Shown here: positions 8,268 through 16,797 of the stretch, one piece after another
Layout: each line of letters starts with the position of its first letter
Numbering within the stretch: the first letter of the stretch is position 1
Source of the DNA: Spirochaetota bacterium
Lineage (GTDB): Bacteria > Spirochaetota > UBA4802 > JAFGJZ01
Direction: 5' to 3'
Assembly (NCBI GenBank): GCA_029554345.1
Contig: JAKPJF010000068.1
Coordinates: 1-55,161, forward strand
DNA length: 55,161 bases
Translations under genes and position numbers: made by a program
Notes under the pieces: generated by a model
Databases searched by the model: none
What the model saw: only the letters and a program-made list of their open reading frames with translations
What the model was told of the DNA's origin: nothing

Positions 8268-8939
8268 ATGGAGGTAAATCAAATAATAGATAATAAACAA
8301 CAACGAAAGAAGAGTAAAAATGCTGTATCATCAGGAATGATTTATTCGAAAAAATTCAATGAGAAGGCGGCAAAAGCTAAACAGAAAACCATTGATAAAA
8401 TTATATGTAGTTCTGAAAAAAGAGAAGCAGAAACGAGATATCCGGAATGGGCATATACTCCTAAACTGGAAAAACTATTTAATAAACTGATTGAGTCAAA
8501 CGATTATGATCTTCTTGATCAGATAGGTGATGCTTATATTGCAGCAGTCTATGGCGTTGGAGAGATTCAGGATAATAGAACTGACGGATTATATTGTGAT
8601 AAAAAGAGATATGGACATAACAGAATATATCAGTTGCCTAGGGGGATTGCTCCAAAAAACGGTAAAAAAGTTTGGGCGAATAATGAGTATATTAAAAACA
8701 GCATGGAGCGGCCAGCGTTTCTGCAGCCAAAAGAATATATTGATAATATTCATTTTGATGCTGATGATGATAAAATGATGATTCATTGGGATCCGAATAA
8801 TCCTATGGGAACACATGAAGAGAAGAAAAGGCATTTTAATTATGATTATCTGCGCAAGCAGACAACTGCTCCCAAAAAAGGAATCTTTAATGTAATTGCG
8901 TATAAATTCTTGAACTATTGGCTGAGGGATGATAGATGA
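8268..8939 (+). CDS. hypothetical protein in the RHS array
   Basis: A 223-residue hydrophilic protein without signal peptide or membrane segments. It opens with a Lys/Gln-rich, probably disordered stretch. The middle contains YPEWAYTPKLEKLFNKLIESNDYDLLDQIGDAYIAA. The C-terminal half is rich in Asp, His and aromatic residues (HFDADDDKMMIHWDPNNPMGTHEEKKRHF). I recognise no family. The start is uncertain: ATG 8268 overlaps the only good ribosome site (GGAGG 8270-8274), and ATG 8337 is an alternative. It sits between array repeats 5 and 6 with no RHS fragment in front, so it may be a lone immunity or cargo gene. Confidence 0.55.
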   Translation: MEVNQIIDNKQQRKKSKNAVSSGMIYSKKFNEKAAKAKQKTIDKIICSSEKREAETRYPEWAYTPKLEKLFNKLIESNDYDLLDQIGDAYIAAVYGVGEIQDNRTDGLYCDKKRYGHNRIYQLPRGIAPKNGKKVWANNEYIKNSMERPAFLQPKEYIDNIHFDADDDKMMIHWDPNNPMGTHEEKKRHFNYDYLRKQTTAPKKGIFNVIAYKFLNYWLRDDR

Positions 8940-8959
8940 TTGAAATACTGTGCAATGTG

Positions 8960-9018
8960 TGTACAATGATGGTATTCACCTGACACATTTCCTATTTCAT
9001 CCGCGAAGCGGAGATGAG
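8960..9018. repeat. array repeat copy 6
   Basis: Sixth copy, with CCGCGAAGCGG at 9001-9011. It ends 20 bp before the start codon of the disrupted hydrolase gene and marks the right border of the array. Confidence 0.8.
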
Positions 9019-9053
9019 AAAATAATTTTGGAGAAAAAATGACGCCTCCCGAA

Positions 9054-10366
9054 GAGAGTGTCAGATCTTTTGTGTAAACAGCCATTAATCACAACGGAAC
9101 TCTCTCTCCAAAATATACCGCAAACTGATTCATTGCAGCTCCCCAATCTCGTATCGGCATCGTCCATTTTTTCTCAACCTTCGTCAATGCTAAATACAAA
9201 ACTTTAAAGATTGCTTCGTCTGTCGGGAAAGCAGATCTTTTCTGGGTAACTTTTCTCAAACTTGAATTCAGAGACTCAATCGCATTAGTCGTATAAATCG
9301 CTTTTCGAATATCCATGGGATAAGCAAAAAATTCATTCAGATTTTCCCAGTTGGATTTCCATGATTTTGAAATCATCGGATACTTATGATCCCACTTTTC
9401 AGCAAATTCATCAAGCGCATCCAGCCCGGATTTTTCAGATGGCGCAGTATATATTTTTTTAAGATCAAAACAGATTGTTTTTTGCTCTTTCCATGACACA
9501 TATTTCGTTGAGTTCCGTATCATGTGAACAATGCACAACTGAATTCGTGTCTGAGGAAAAATGGCATTTACAGCATCCGGGAAACCTTTGAGACCATCCA
9601 TGCAGGCGATAAAAATATCTTCGACACCGCGATTTTTGATTTCTGTAACAACTTGAAGCCAGAATTTTGCTCCTTCGTTTTCAGAGATCCAAAGCCCCAA
9701 AACTTCCTTTTTCCCTTGTAAATTGATGCCTATTGCGGTTTAAACCGATTTGTTTGCGACTTTACCGTCCGTGCGCCCCTTTATAACTATTGCATCCAGA
9801 TATACAATCGGATAAACAGGATCAAGCGGACGAGATTGCCACTCAATTACTTCTTTCATTATTTCGTTAGTTACGTTACTGATAAGATCTGGTGAAACTT
9901 CAACACCGTAGATTTCTTCAAGATGCCCTTGAATATCTCTGGTTGTCATTCCACGTGCGTACATCGAAATGATTTTGTCATCAAACATATCAAACCGTTT
10001 CTGATGCTTTTTTATTATTTGTGGATTAAATTCTCCGTTACGGTCACGGGGAATTTCTATTTCAATTTCCCCGTTGCTTGTAATGACTTTTTTAGAGCTT
10101 TTTCCGTTCCGGTAATTTCCGGTTGAAACTGAATTTTTTTCATATCCGAGATGATCCGTCATCTCTGCATTCATTGCTGTCTCAACGATCTTCTTTGTCA
10201 GTTGTTGGATCAAACCGTTTTGTCCAGTAATCTGCTCCGGTGTGAGTTTTTTAAAATCAACATCCTTGAGCAATTCTTTGATAATTTCTTCATTGTTCAT
10301 TGCCATAAACTTCCTCATTTTATTGAATATTTTTATGGCTATTTACACAAATCTTTTTACACTCTC
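9054..10366 (-). mobile_element. IS256-family insertion sequence, 1,313 bp
   Basis: Bounded by 30-bp imperfect inverted repeats (9054-9083 and 10337-10366, about 24 of 30 matching) that start GAGAGTGT and end GTGTAAA(C/T)AGCC. It carries a single transposase gene on the minus strand. It is inserted after codon 5 of a membrane hydrolase gene. The complete ends and clean target duplication indicate one recent transposition. Confidence 0.93.
9089..10306 (-). pseudogene. IS256-family transposase with one internal stop codon
   Basis: Read across a single in-frame TAA at 9740-9742, the product is a full-length ~405-residue Transposase_mut-type protein. The DDE residues lie in [23 protein letters not shown] and NAIESLNSSLR. 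The stop replaces the usual Tyr codon in the NKSV-Y-TAIGIN region, with coding resuming in the same frame (TAIGINLQGKKEVLGLWI). ATG 10306 is preferred because AGGAAG lies just upstream. All catalytic residues survive, so the nonsense change is the only visible defect. The copy is presumably inactive unless the stop is read through or is a sequencing error. Confidence 0.88.
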
Positions 10367-11163
10367 CTCCCGAACATTTATTTATCGGTTTTTCTATTGG
10401 AAATATTTTTTATTCCCTACAGACTTTTTTTAAGAAAAAATATCTGCCGTATTTATTTATAATTTTCATGTCCGGAATATTCGAAATTATTCCGGATGCC
10501 GATTCTTTTTTCGGAAATTATATTTCAACTGATGTTTATACCGGGCATAGGGGAATAACTCATTCAGTTTTATTTGTGTTTGCATTGTCGGCTGTGATAT
10601 CATTTCTCGCAGTTGTTTTAGTATTTTTAAAAAATTTGTTTCATAAAAGAGAAATATCAAATCTTCATTTATTTGTTTTGTTCATATTTTCACTGATATT
10701 TTCATCGGGTTTATCTCATTTAATCGCCGATCTGCCTCAGCCTCCGGGCGTGTGGAAAGGTATTCCTCTGTTTTATCCGCATACATCAGGTGAATCATTT
10801 TCAAGAATCGGCGGATGGTCAAAGATCGGATGGTATGATTATAAAATTTTCTGGACTCTGTTTTATTCCGTATCAGTTTCATTATTGCTGATAACAGCAG
10901 TTTTCATTTTGAAAAAGATATCATTTAAAAAATCCGCAAAACTAATATCAGTGCTTATAATAATTTTCAACATCTCCCTATTCATTTGGATCGGCCGTTA
11001 TATCGGCAATTCCGAGTATGTTGGCGCTAAACAATGGGATCAAGAGCAAAGTGAATACTTGAAAAATTCGAATAGAATTATCAGCTGGTTAACAATTAAA
11101 GGTAAAGATTGTTTTCTGAAAATATTCAGAATTATTAAGTGATAAAATATTGTAAATCTGTTG

Positions 11164-11205
11164 TTCATTTATTTCTAGGTAAAGTATACTTTTGAAATAA
11201 ATGAA
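11164..11205. promoter_or_regulatory. nested palindrome downstream of the hydrolase gene
   Basis: TTCATTTATTTC (11164-11175) is inverted at 11194-11205 and encloses the 12-bp palindrome AAAGTATACTTT (11181-11192). It lies 21 bp after the hydrolase stop. It could be a hairpin that ends transcription, although no T-run follows, or a protein-binding site. Confidence 0.35.
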
Positions 11206-11249
11206 TAGAGTTGAGTTGATTGCAAGTTGAGATATCTTGAGGAAGAAAT

Positions 11250-11453
11250 AATTACACGTAAAAGTGCGCTAAGCACTTCAGAAAGAGACGAATGGGAGAA
11301 ACAAAAACAGAATTTGCCGAAGGCAAATTTATCTCTGATCGGAGCGCAGGGTTCTGTCTGAGCCGAATCCGCTGAAAGCGGTTCGGCGAGTTCTGCGCGA
11401 CAAAGAGCGTGAGGGGGTTGCAAAGGGGCGAGAGTCGGCGACTGAGACTTTCG
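11250..11453. repeat. hairpin-island, left flank of the DUF4914 pair
   Basis: No credible gene. The segment is a string of short perfect hairpins. These are TTTGCC-GAA-GGCAAA, then GCCGAA...CCGCT-GAA-AGCGG...TTCGGC, then GGGGCGA...TTCGCCCC. The style matches the islands at 601-830 and 16,446-16,760, so it is read as dispersed repetitive extragenic DNA, not a structured-RNA gene. Confidence 0.55.
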
Positions 11454-11530
11454 CCCCTTTGATCTTTTGCATGAGACCATGCAGAAAAAGAATTCATAAG
11501 GCGAAGCCTTATGTTGTACTCCGACACTCG
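11454..11530 (-). repeat. inverted dispersed repeat, left copy
   Basis: Reverse complement of the repeat at 16446-16521. It contains ATAAGGC-GAA-GCCTTAT and a GCATG...CATGC hairpin, and ends at CCGACACT. With the right copy it brackets the two genes at 11,744-16,434. Confidence 0.75.
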
Positions 11531-11743
11531 GAAACAATAATTATTAAAATATTTAGTAGATAAATAAATAGAAATTGATAATTAAAATACGACAGAAATT
11601 TTATGAAATGATTGATTTGTTTCATCAATTAAAAATTTTCATTTAAGACTCCGTCCAGAAATTAAATGTATTGCCAGAAATGAGCTATAATTACGTATGG
11701 TCACAAACTGCAAGTCAGTTAATCTATTATTCAGGAGAAAAAA

Positions 11744-13645
11744 ATGGAACTCAATGAGCTTCTTCAGAAAATCAAACTCCCCGCACATGCGGCTGATCTT
11801 CTGAAGGGATGCAAGAAGGTAATTATTGCGGATAATCTTAACGATCTAAGCAAACTTTCACTTAAAGATGAAAAAAACGGCACACAGACTGTGTCATATA
11901 ATATTCCAGGCAAGGGCGAAGTTGCCGAAGCCGTTGTCAGCCGCGTCAAGAACGGTATTGCTGTAAACTACATCGAGCCTTATATGAGAAGACGCGATCC
12001 GAACAGCATGCTTATCGGCGATTCTCTTCCGACAGACAAGATGACTTATGAAAAAAAATTCGGCAAAAGCTTTGACGGTCTCAAAAAAGAAACTTATGAA
12101 TGGATGAAAGAACAGGAGCTCGCTGTATTTCTTTTCAAAGCGGGTCAGATTGATATTGATATTTACGGTATCGCGATCGCTCCGGCTAACGCGGGCTTTT
12201 TCTGTCTGGGGCTCGGAATTCTTCAGGGGATAGTTGAAACTTCTTCAGTGCCTGATGGGACTGAGCCTAAATGCATTCTTTTTACGGCTCCTCCTTTCAG
12301 ACATCTCTATTTCGAAGGCAAACAGATTGTCGTTCACGAAAGATCTGAAAATCTGCATGAAATTTACAGCTACAATCTCTATCCGGGGCCGAGCGCGAAG
12401 AAAGGTGTTTATTCAGCGCTGATTGATTTCGGCGAAAAAGAAGGGTGGATTACCGCTCACGCTTCAGTGGTTCAGGTTGTAACTCCTTACGGCAACAAGA
12501 TCAACTTCATGCATGAAGGAGCCAGCGGCGGCGGAAAGAGCGAAATGCACGAGCATATTCACAGGGGACATGACGGACGTATTCTTCTCGGAAAGAACGT
12601 AGTATCAGGCGATTCCATGTATCTTACGCTTCCGCGCGGCTGTGATCTCAGACCAGTTGCTGATGATATGGCAGTTTGTCATCCTTCGCTTCAGAAAACA
12701 GAAGGACAGCTTGGAGTTTACGACGGTGAAGCAGGCTGGTTTATCCGTGTAGATCACATCAAAAATTACGGAACTGACCCTGATATTGAGTCGCTTTCAA
12801 TTCATCCTCAGGAGCCTCTTCTTTTCCTTAATATCGATGCGTCTCCAAACAGCACGGCGCTTCTCTGGGAACATACCGAGGATGCTCCGGGCAAACCATG
12901 CCCAAATCCGAGATTCATCGTTCCAAGAAGAAATGTACCTAATGTAATAAACAAGCCGGTATCGGTTCATGTCAGAAGTTTCGGTGTGCGCAATCCGCCT
13001 AACACAAAAGAAAATCCGAGCTATGGAATCATGGGCTTGTTTCACATTCTTCCGCCGGCTCTTGCGTGGCTCTGGAGACTTGTTTCTCCGAGAGGATTCG
13101 CTAATCCAAGCATCATGGATTCTGAAGGCATGAGCTCCGAAGGAGTCGGTTCGTACTGGCCGTTTGCTACCGGCAAACGCGTTAAGCAGGCAAATCTTCT
13201 TCTTGAACAGATAGTTTCATGCACAAAGGTCAGCTATGTGCTATGCCCTAATCAGCACGTCGGTTCATGGAAAGTAAGCTTTAATCCGCAGTGGATTATG
13301 AGGGAATATCTTGCGCGCCGCGGCGGAGTGAAATTCATGAGAGAAGAGCTCAGCGAATCAAGATGTCCGCTTCTCGGTTATTCTTTGAACAGGCTGATGA
13401 TTGAAAATCAGGAGATAAAAAAATCTCTTCTAAAAGTTGAAAACCAGCCGGAAATCGGTCTTGAAACATATGATGCAGGAGCAAAACAGCTTACTGATTT
13501 CTTCGCAAAAGAGCTTTCACTCTACAAAGACAGTCCGGATCTTCTTCCGCTCGGCAAAAAGATTATTGAACTTTGTCTGAAAGGCGCACGCCTTGAAGAG
13601 TACGAAAAACTTATAGAAGCAGAATCAATCTTTATCGACGAATAG
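11744..13645 (+). CDS. DUF4914-like protein with PEPCK-type P-loop
   Basis: A 633-residue soluble protein with AGGAG just upstream. Length and sequence fit the uncharacterised DUF4914 family, which I recall from spirochaetes and anaerobic Bacteroidetes. The P-loop [10 protein letters not shown] at residues ~260-269 resembles the nucleotide loop of PEP carboxykinase-like kinases. Histidines follow at once ([11 protein letters not shown]), and later conserved-looking segments include [24 protein letters not shown] and [11 protein letters not shown] nucleotide-dependent kinase or decarboxylase role is inferred; the substrate is unknown. The next gene has a PEP/pyruvate-binding domain, so the two may act on the same metabolite. 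Between them (13,646-13,812) is a perfect 12-bp hairpin without a T-run. Confidence 0.8.
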   Translation: MELNELLQKIKLPAHAADLLKGCKKVIIADNLNDLSKLSLKDEKNGTQTVSYNIPGKGEVAEAVVSRVKNGIAVNYIEPYMRRRDPNSMLIGDSLPTDKMTYEKKFGKSFDGLKKETYEWMKEQELAVFLFKAGQIDIDIYGIAIAPANAGFFCLGLGILQGIVETSSVPDGTEPKCILFTAPPFRHLYFEGKQIVVHERSENLHEIYSYNLYPGPSAKKGVYSALIDFGEKEGWITAHASVVQVVTPYGNKINFMHEGASGGGKSEMHEHIHRGHDGRILLGKNVVSGDSMYLTLPRGCDLRPVADDMAVCHPSLQKTEGQLGVYDGEAGWFIRVDHIKNYGTDPDIESLSIHPQEPLLFLNIDASPNSTALLWEHTEDAPGKPCPNPRFIVPRRNVPNVINKPVSVHVRSFGVRNPPNTKENPSYGIMGLFHILPPALAWLWRLVSPRGFANPSIMDSEGMSSEGVGSYWPFATGKRVKQANLLLEQIVSCTKVSYVLCPNQHVGSWKVSFNPQWIMREYLARRGGVKFMREELSESRCPLLGYSLNRLMIENQEIKKSLLKVENQPEIGLETYDAGAKQLTDFFAKELSLYKDSPDLLPLGKKIIELCLKGARLEEYEKLIEAESIFIDE

Positions 13646-13666
13646 TATGAAAATCCTCTCTCCCAG

Positions 13667-13693
13667 CCTCTCTCCTTTAATAAAGGAGAGAGG
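13667..13693. terminator. perfect 12-bp hairpin between the DUF4914-like and PEP-binding genes
   Basis: CCTCTCTCCTTT-AAT-AAAGGAGAGAGG. No T-run follows, so it may be an attenuator, an mRNA-stabilising hairpin or a dispersed repeat, not a classic terminator. Confidence 0.45.
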
Positions 13694-13812
13694 GGAAAGA
13701 AGGAATTTTACTCATGACAAATAATCTCATCCTCAAGTTTTCTTTTTATTTTCTCTTTACATACTGCAATTGAACTGTCATAGTCTTCTTCACTGTATGC
13801 GGAGGATTTTCT

Positions 13813-16434
13813 ATGGCGGCTTTTGATAAAATTTCATCGGGTTTCAATGGTCTCGATAAAACACTGGATTGGATACGCCTCGGAGATAATGTAGTCTGGC
13901 AGGTAACATCTGTAGCCGAATACAGAGCTCTCGCTCGCCGCTTTGCCCGCAAAGCCGTAGAAGAAAAACGCAAACTGATTTATATACGTTTCGCGCCTCA
14001 TGAACCTGTCATTGAAGATGAAAACGGCGTAATAGTTCACCGGCTCGATCCCTCAGCGGGATTTGAAGCATTTACAGTGGCTCTCCACCGCATCATTGCT
14101 AATTCTGGCTGTGAAGCTCTTTATATTTTTGATTCTCTTTCAGAACTTCAGACTGCATGGGCAGCCGACTTAATGATGGGGAATTTTTTTGTCGTTACAT
14201 GCCCATATCTTTTTGAGCTTGATACAGTAGCCTGGTTCTGCATTCTTCGCGGCAGGCACAGCTTTGACACAATCGCCCGTATCCGCGATACTACACAACT
14301 TTTGATAGATGTTCTTCCTGATGATAATTGTCTTTATATTCATCCTATAAAGGTATGGAAACGCTATTCTTCTGTTATGTTTTTTCCGCACAGGCTTTGC
14401 GTTAATGACCCGGATTCAATAGAACCGTTAACAGACGGAGTTTCCGTCAGCCGTTTTTACAGAATCGCAGGTATAGAATCGGGTAATCCTGAAGAGCAGA
14501 GTCTTGACAGTTGGGAACGCTTCTTTATAGCCGCTCGCGAAAGAGCAAAAGAGAATCCAGAAGAAGCTGAACTGCAAGGATCTGCAGTTTTTGAATCACT
14601 GATACGGACGATTGCTGAACGCATGGTCGGTACAGAAGAACGCATACTTGATCTCACAACTCGAAATTGTTCTCTTGATGATCTTCTTGAGATAAAAGAC
14701 AGAATGATCGGTTCCGGAAAAATCGGCGGAAAGTCGGCAGGAATGATTGTATCACGTAAAATCGTCGGAAGGACGATTCCTGAAACAGCCGGGCATATTG
14801 AGCCTCATGATTCAGCCTATGTCGGTTCGGATGTTTTTTATACATATTTGGTTCACAATCAATTATGGAAAAGCCGCATCGTTCAGCGGACGGAAGAAGG
14901 ATATTTCAGCGAGGCTGAAAAACTCAAAGAGGCTCTTCTTAAAGGAATTTTCCCCAAACATATAAAGGAACAGTTTATACGCCTTCTAGAATATTTTGGT
15001 CAGCATCCTGTAATAGTCCGCTCGAGCAGTCTTCTTGAAGACAGTTTCGGACATGCCTTTGCAGGAAAATACGAATCTGTTTTCTGTACTAATACAGGTT
15101 CACCTGAAGAACGCCTCGAAGCTTTTCTTCAGGCTGTACGGATTGTCTATGCGAGTACTATGGACGCATCCGCATTGGCATACCGCAAACAACGCGGACT
15201 CGACAATCTTGATGAACAGATGGCGATACTTGTTCAGCGCGTTTCAGGATCTCTTTTTGATAAGTTCTTTATGCCGCTTGCTGCAGGTGTCGGATATTCT
15301 TATAATGCATGGCGTTGGGATGCTTCAATTGATCCATCAGCCGGGATGCTTCGTCTTGTTGCTGGTCTCGGCACGCGGGCAGTTGACAGAACGGGCAGTG
15401 ATTATCCGCGCATTGTAAGTCTTTCAAATCCCGATAGCGATCCTTCGGGTGGAAAGGACAGAGCTCGATACAGCCAGCATTCTATTGACTGCCTTGATCT
15501 TGAAAAGAGAGACATCGTTACCATGCCGCTTGATTCTATTCTTCCTCAGCTTCCGTTATGGATACATTCTTTTATAGTTGAACATGATTACGAAACCGAG
15601 CGCCGGTTAACCGACATGAATTCTTATAGGCCAGTTTTTATTGGAAGCTGTTCCGGGCTTATAGAAGACCGTCTGCTTCTTCAGGATCTCAAACTCATTC
15701 TTCAATCTCTTCAAAGCGAATATAAAAATCCAGTTGATATCGAATTTACAGTTAATAAGGCGCCAGGCGGAGATTATCTGATAAATCTTTTGCAGTGCAG
15801 ACCGCTTCAGACTGCAGGAAGCAAAAAACCGGTTGAAGGATTTAAAATTGATGAGAATGCTCTAAAACATTCAGATAAAGATAAAATATTTATATCACTT
15901 CACCGCAATACAATGGGACCTCAGTTTAAATGCAGACTTGATGCTGTTATAATCGTTGATCCATTGAGTTATTATAATCTTCCGTATAAGGATAAGCCCG
16001 GCGTCGCGAGGATGATCGGTTATTTAAACAGCCTGTACCGTGAACAGAATAAAAGTGTTATGCTGCTTGCACCGGGAAGAATAGGGACTTCTTCGCCCGA
16101 ACTCGGTGTTCCGGTAAGTTTTGCCGAGATCAGCAATATGAGCATGATCTTCGAATTAGCGTGCTCGGAGGCGGGATATAATCCCGAACTTTCTTTTGGA
16201 AGTCATTTTTTTCAGGATCTAGTTGAAGCCGATATATATTACGGAGCGATACCCGAGAAATCTGATGAAGATTTCTACAATACCGGAATATTTTCTGAAA
16301 ATGATAAAATTGAGCTCAGCAGTGTAGGATTGAACACTTACGAAGGTAATCCTCTTTCATTTTATAAATCTGATAATCTTTATTTCAGTTCAAACATTCT
16401 TGAAGGCAGTTGTATATGTGTGAAGTTAAAATAA
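13813..16434 (+). CDS. RecA/KaiC-like domain fused to a PEP/pyruvate-binding domain
   Basis: An 873-residue protein with a strong GGAGG site. Residues ~1-220 look like a degenerate KaiC/RecA-type fold. It opens ISSGFNGLDKTLDWIRLGDNVVWQV, with the usual G-LD signature but no Walker A lysine, and later has ALYIFDSLSEL as a Walker B-like strand. Residues ~300-670 are a PPDK/PEP-synthase N-terminal domain: GKIGGKSAGM, PVIVRSSSLLEDSFGHAFAGKYES, and DIEFTVNKAPGGDYLINLLQCRPLQ. The phosphohistidine swivel domain and PEP TIM barrel of true PEP synthases are absent; the last ~200 residues are unrecognised. It is therefore likely a phosphotransferase or regulatory ATP-grasp protein. It probably works with the DUF4914-like gene just upstream. 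Confidence 0.78.
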   Translation: MAAFDKISSGFNGLDKTLDWIRLGDNVVWQVTSVAEYRALARRFARKAVEEKRKLIYIRFAPHEPVIEDENGVIVHRLDPSAGFEAFTVALHRIIANSGCEALYIFDSLSELQTAWAADLMMGNFFVVTCPYLFELDTVAWFCILRGRHSFDTIARIRDTTQLLIDVLPDDNCLYIHPIKVWKRYSSVMFFPHRLCVNDPDSIEPLTDGVSVSRFYRIAGIESGNPEEQSLDSWERFFIAARERAKENPEEAELQGSAVFESLIRTIAERMVGTEERILDLTTRNCSLDDLLEIKDRMIGSGKIGGKSAGMIVSRKIVGRTIPETAGHIEPHDSAYVGSDVFYTYLVHNQLWKSRIVQRTEEGYFSEAEKLKEALLKGIFPKHIKEQFIRLLEYFGQHPVIVRSSSLLEDSFGHAFAGKYESVFCTNTGSPEERLEAFLQAVRIVYASTMDASALAYRKQRGLDNLDEQMAILVQRVSGSLFDKFFMPLAAGVGYSYNAWRWDASIDPSAGMLRLVAGLGTRAVDRTGSDYPRIVSLSNPDSDPSGGKDRARYSQHSIDCLDLEKRDIVTMPLDSILPQLPLWIHSFIVEHDYETERRLTDMNSYRPVFIGSCSGLIEDRLLLQDLKLILQSLQSEYKNPVDIEFTVNKAPGGDYLINLLQCRPLQTAGSKKPVEGFKIDENALKHSDKDKIFISLHRNTMGPQFKCRLDAVIIVDPLSYYNLPYKDKPGVARMIGYLNSLYREQNKSVMLLAPGRIGTSSPELGVPVSFAEISNMSMIFELACSEAGYNPELSFGSHFFQDLVEADIYYGAIPEKSDEDFYNTGIFSENDKIELSSVGLNTYEGNPLSFYKSDNLYFSSNILEGSCICVKLK

Positions 16435-16445
16435 AATCTTATCCT

Positions 16446-16521
16446 AGTGTCGGGATATCACACAAGGCTTCGCCTTATGAATCTTTTTTTATGCATGGAT
16501 CATGCATAAATATTAAAAGGG
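16446..16521 (+). repeat. inverted dispersed repeat, right copy
   Basis: Begins AGTGTCGGGATATCACAC, then AAGGC-TTC-GCCTT and ATGCATG-GAT-CATGCAT hairpins. It matches the reverse complement of 11454-11530. A short open frame across it is a repeat artefact. Confidence 0.75.
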
Positions 16522-16790
16522 TAAGGGCTTCATCCTCGGCGGCTTTCAACATCGTGTTGCCGCCTCCAGTCGGACACGAAGTCCGACAAAGAATCGCTTC
16601 TCATCGTCATGAATGACGAAATTGAAGCGATTAAAGCGTGCTCATCGTGAGCACACGACCAGCCATTTCCTGATCTTCAGGATGACGCAAACAACGCGAA
16701 CACGATATAGTCTGCGCTTATTTGGTATCTGCCTTCGGCAGATGTTTTGCATTTTTTTCTATTCATTAATAATTTTTGCAAGCACACGAT
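16522..16790. repeat. hairpin-island, right flank
   Basis: No gene is seen. Successive hairpins are GTCGGAC-ACGAA-GTCCGAC, AATCGCTTC...GAAGCGATT, GTGCTCA-TCG-TGAGCAC and ATCTGCC-TTC-GGCAGAT. The build is the same as the 11,250-11,453 island. Confidence 0.55.
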
Positions 16791-16797
16791 CAACTCT

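Larger units (their letters stand above)
9046..10374. repeat. 8-bp target-site duplication CTCCCGAA
   Basis: CTCCCGAA occurs exactly at 9046-9053 and 10367-10374, immediately outside the two inverted repeats. The 8-bp length is normal for IS256-family elements. The perfect match implies an insertion not yet eroded. Confidence 0.9.
9039..11142 (+). pseudogene. membrane metal-dependent hydrolase (YdjM/DUF457-like), interrupted by an IS256-family element
   Basis: The start (ATG 9039 after GGAG 9030-9033) encodes MTPPE and is then interrupted. Removing 9054-10374 (the element plus one target copy) rejoins the frame at 10375 as MTPPE-HLFIGFSIGNIFYS and gives ~260 residues. The 3' part has the family's hallmark PDADSFF and GHRGITHSVLF, plus several membrane segments (10,575-10,660, 10,670-10,720, 10,850-10,910, 10,940-11,000). 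Members of this family are membrane proteins with conserved Asp/His residues thought to bind metal. An internal ATG at 10468 could give a product lacking the first membrane segment, but it has no clear ribosome site. Confidence 0.85.

Noticed and set aside
602-9018. CRISPR array
   Set aside because: The six repeats are spaced by whole genes, differ from one another and have no regular spacers or cas genes.
11250-11530. Possible structured RNA or riboswitch
   Set aside because: The hairpins are modular and repeated elsewhere, and the segment is ~210 bp from the next start with its repeat part inverted; no known riboswitch core was recognised.
11175-11537. Minus-strand frame of 120 codons upstream of the DUF4914-like gene
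   Set aside because: It covers the dispersed repeat and hairpin-island; part of its peptide recurs at 16410-16616 only because the repeat does.
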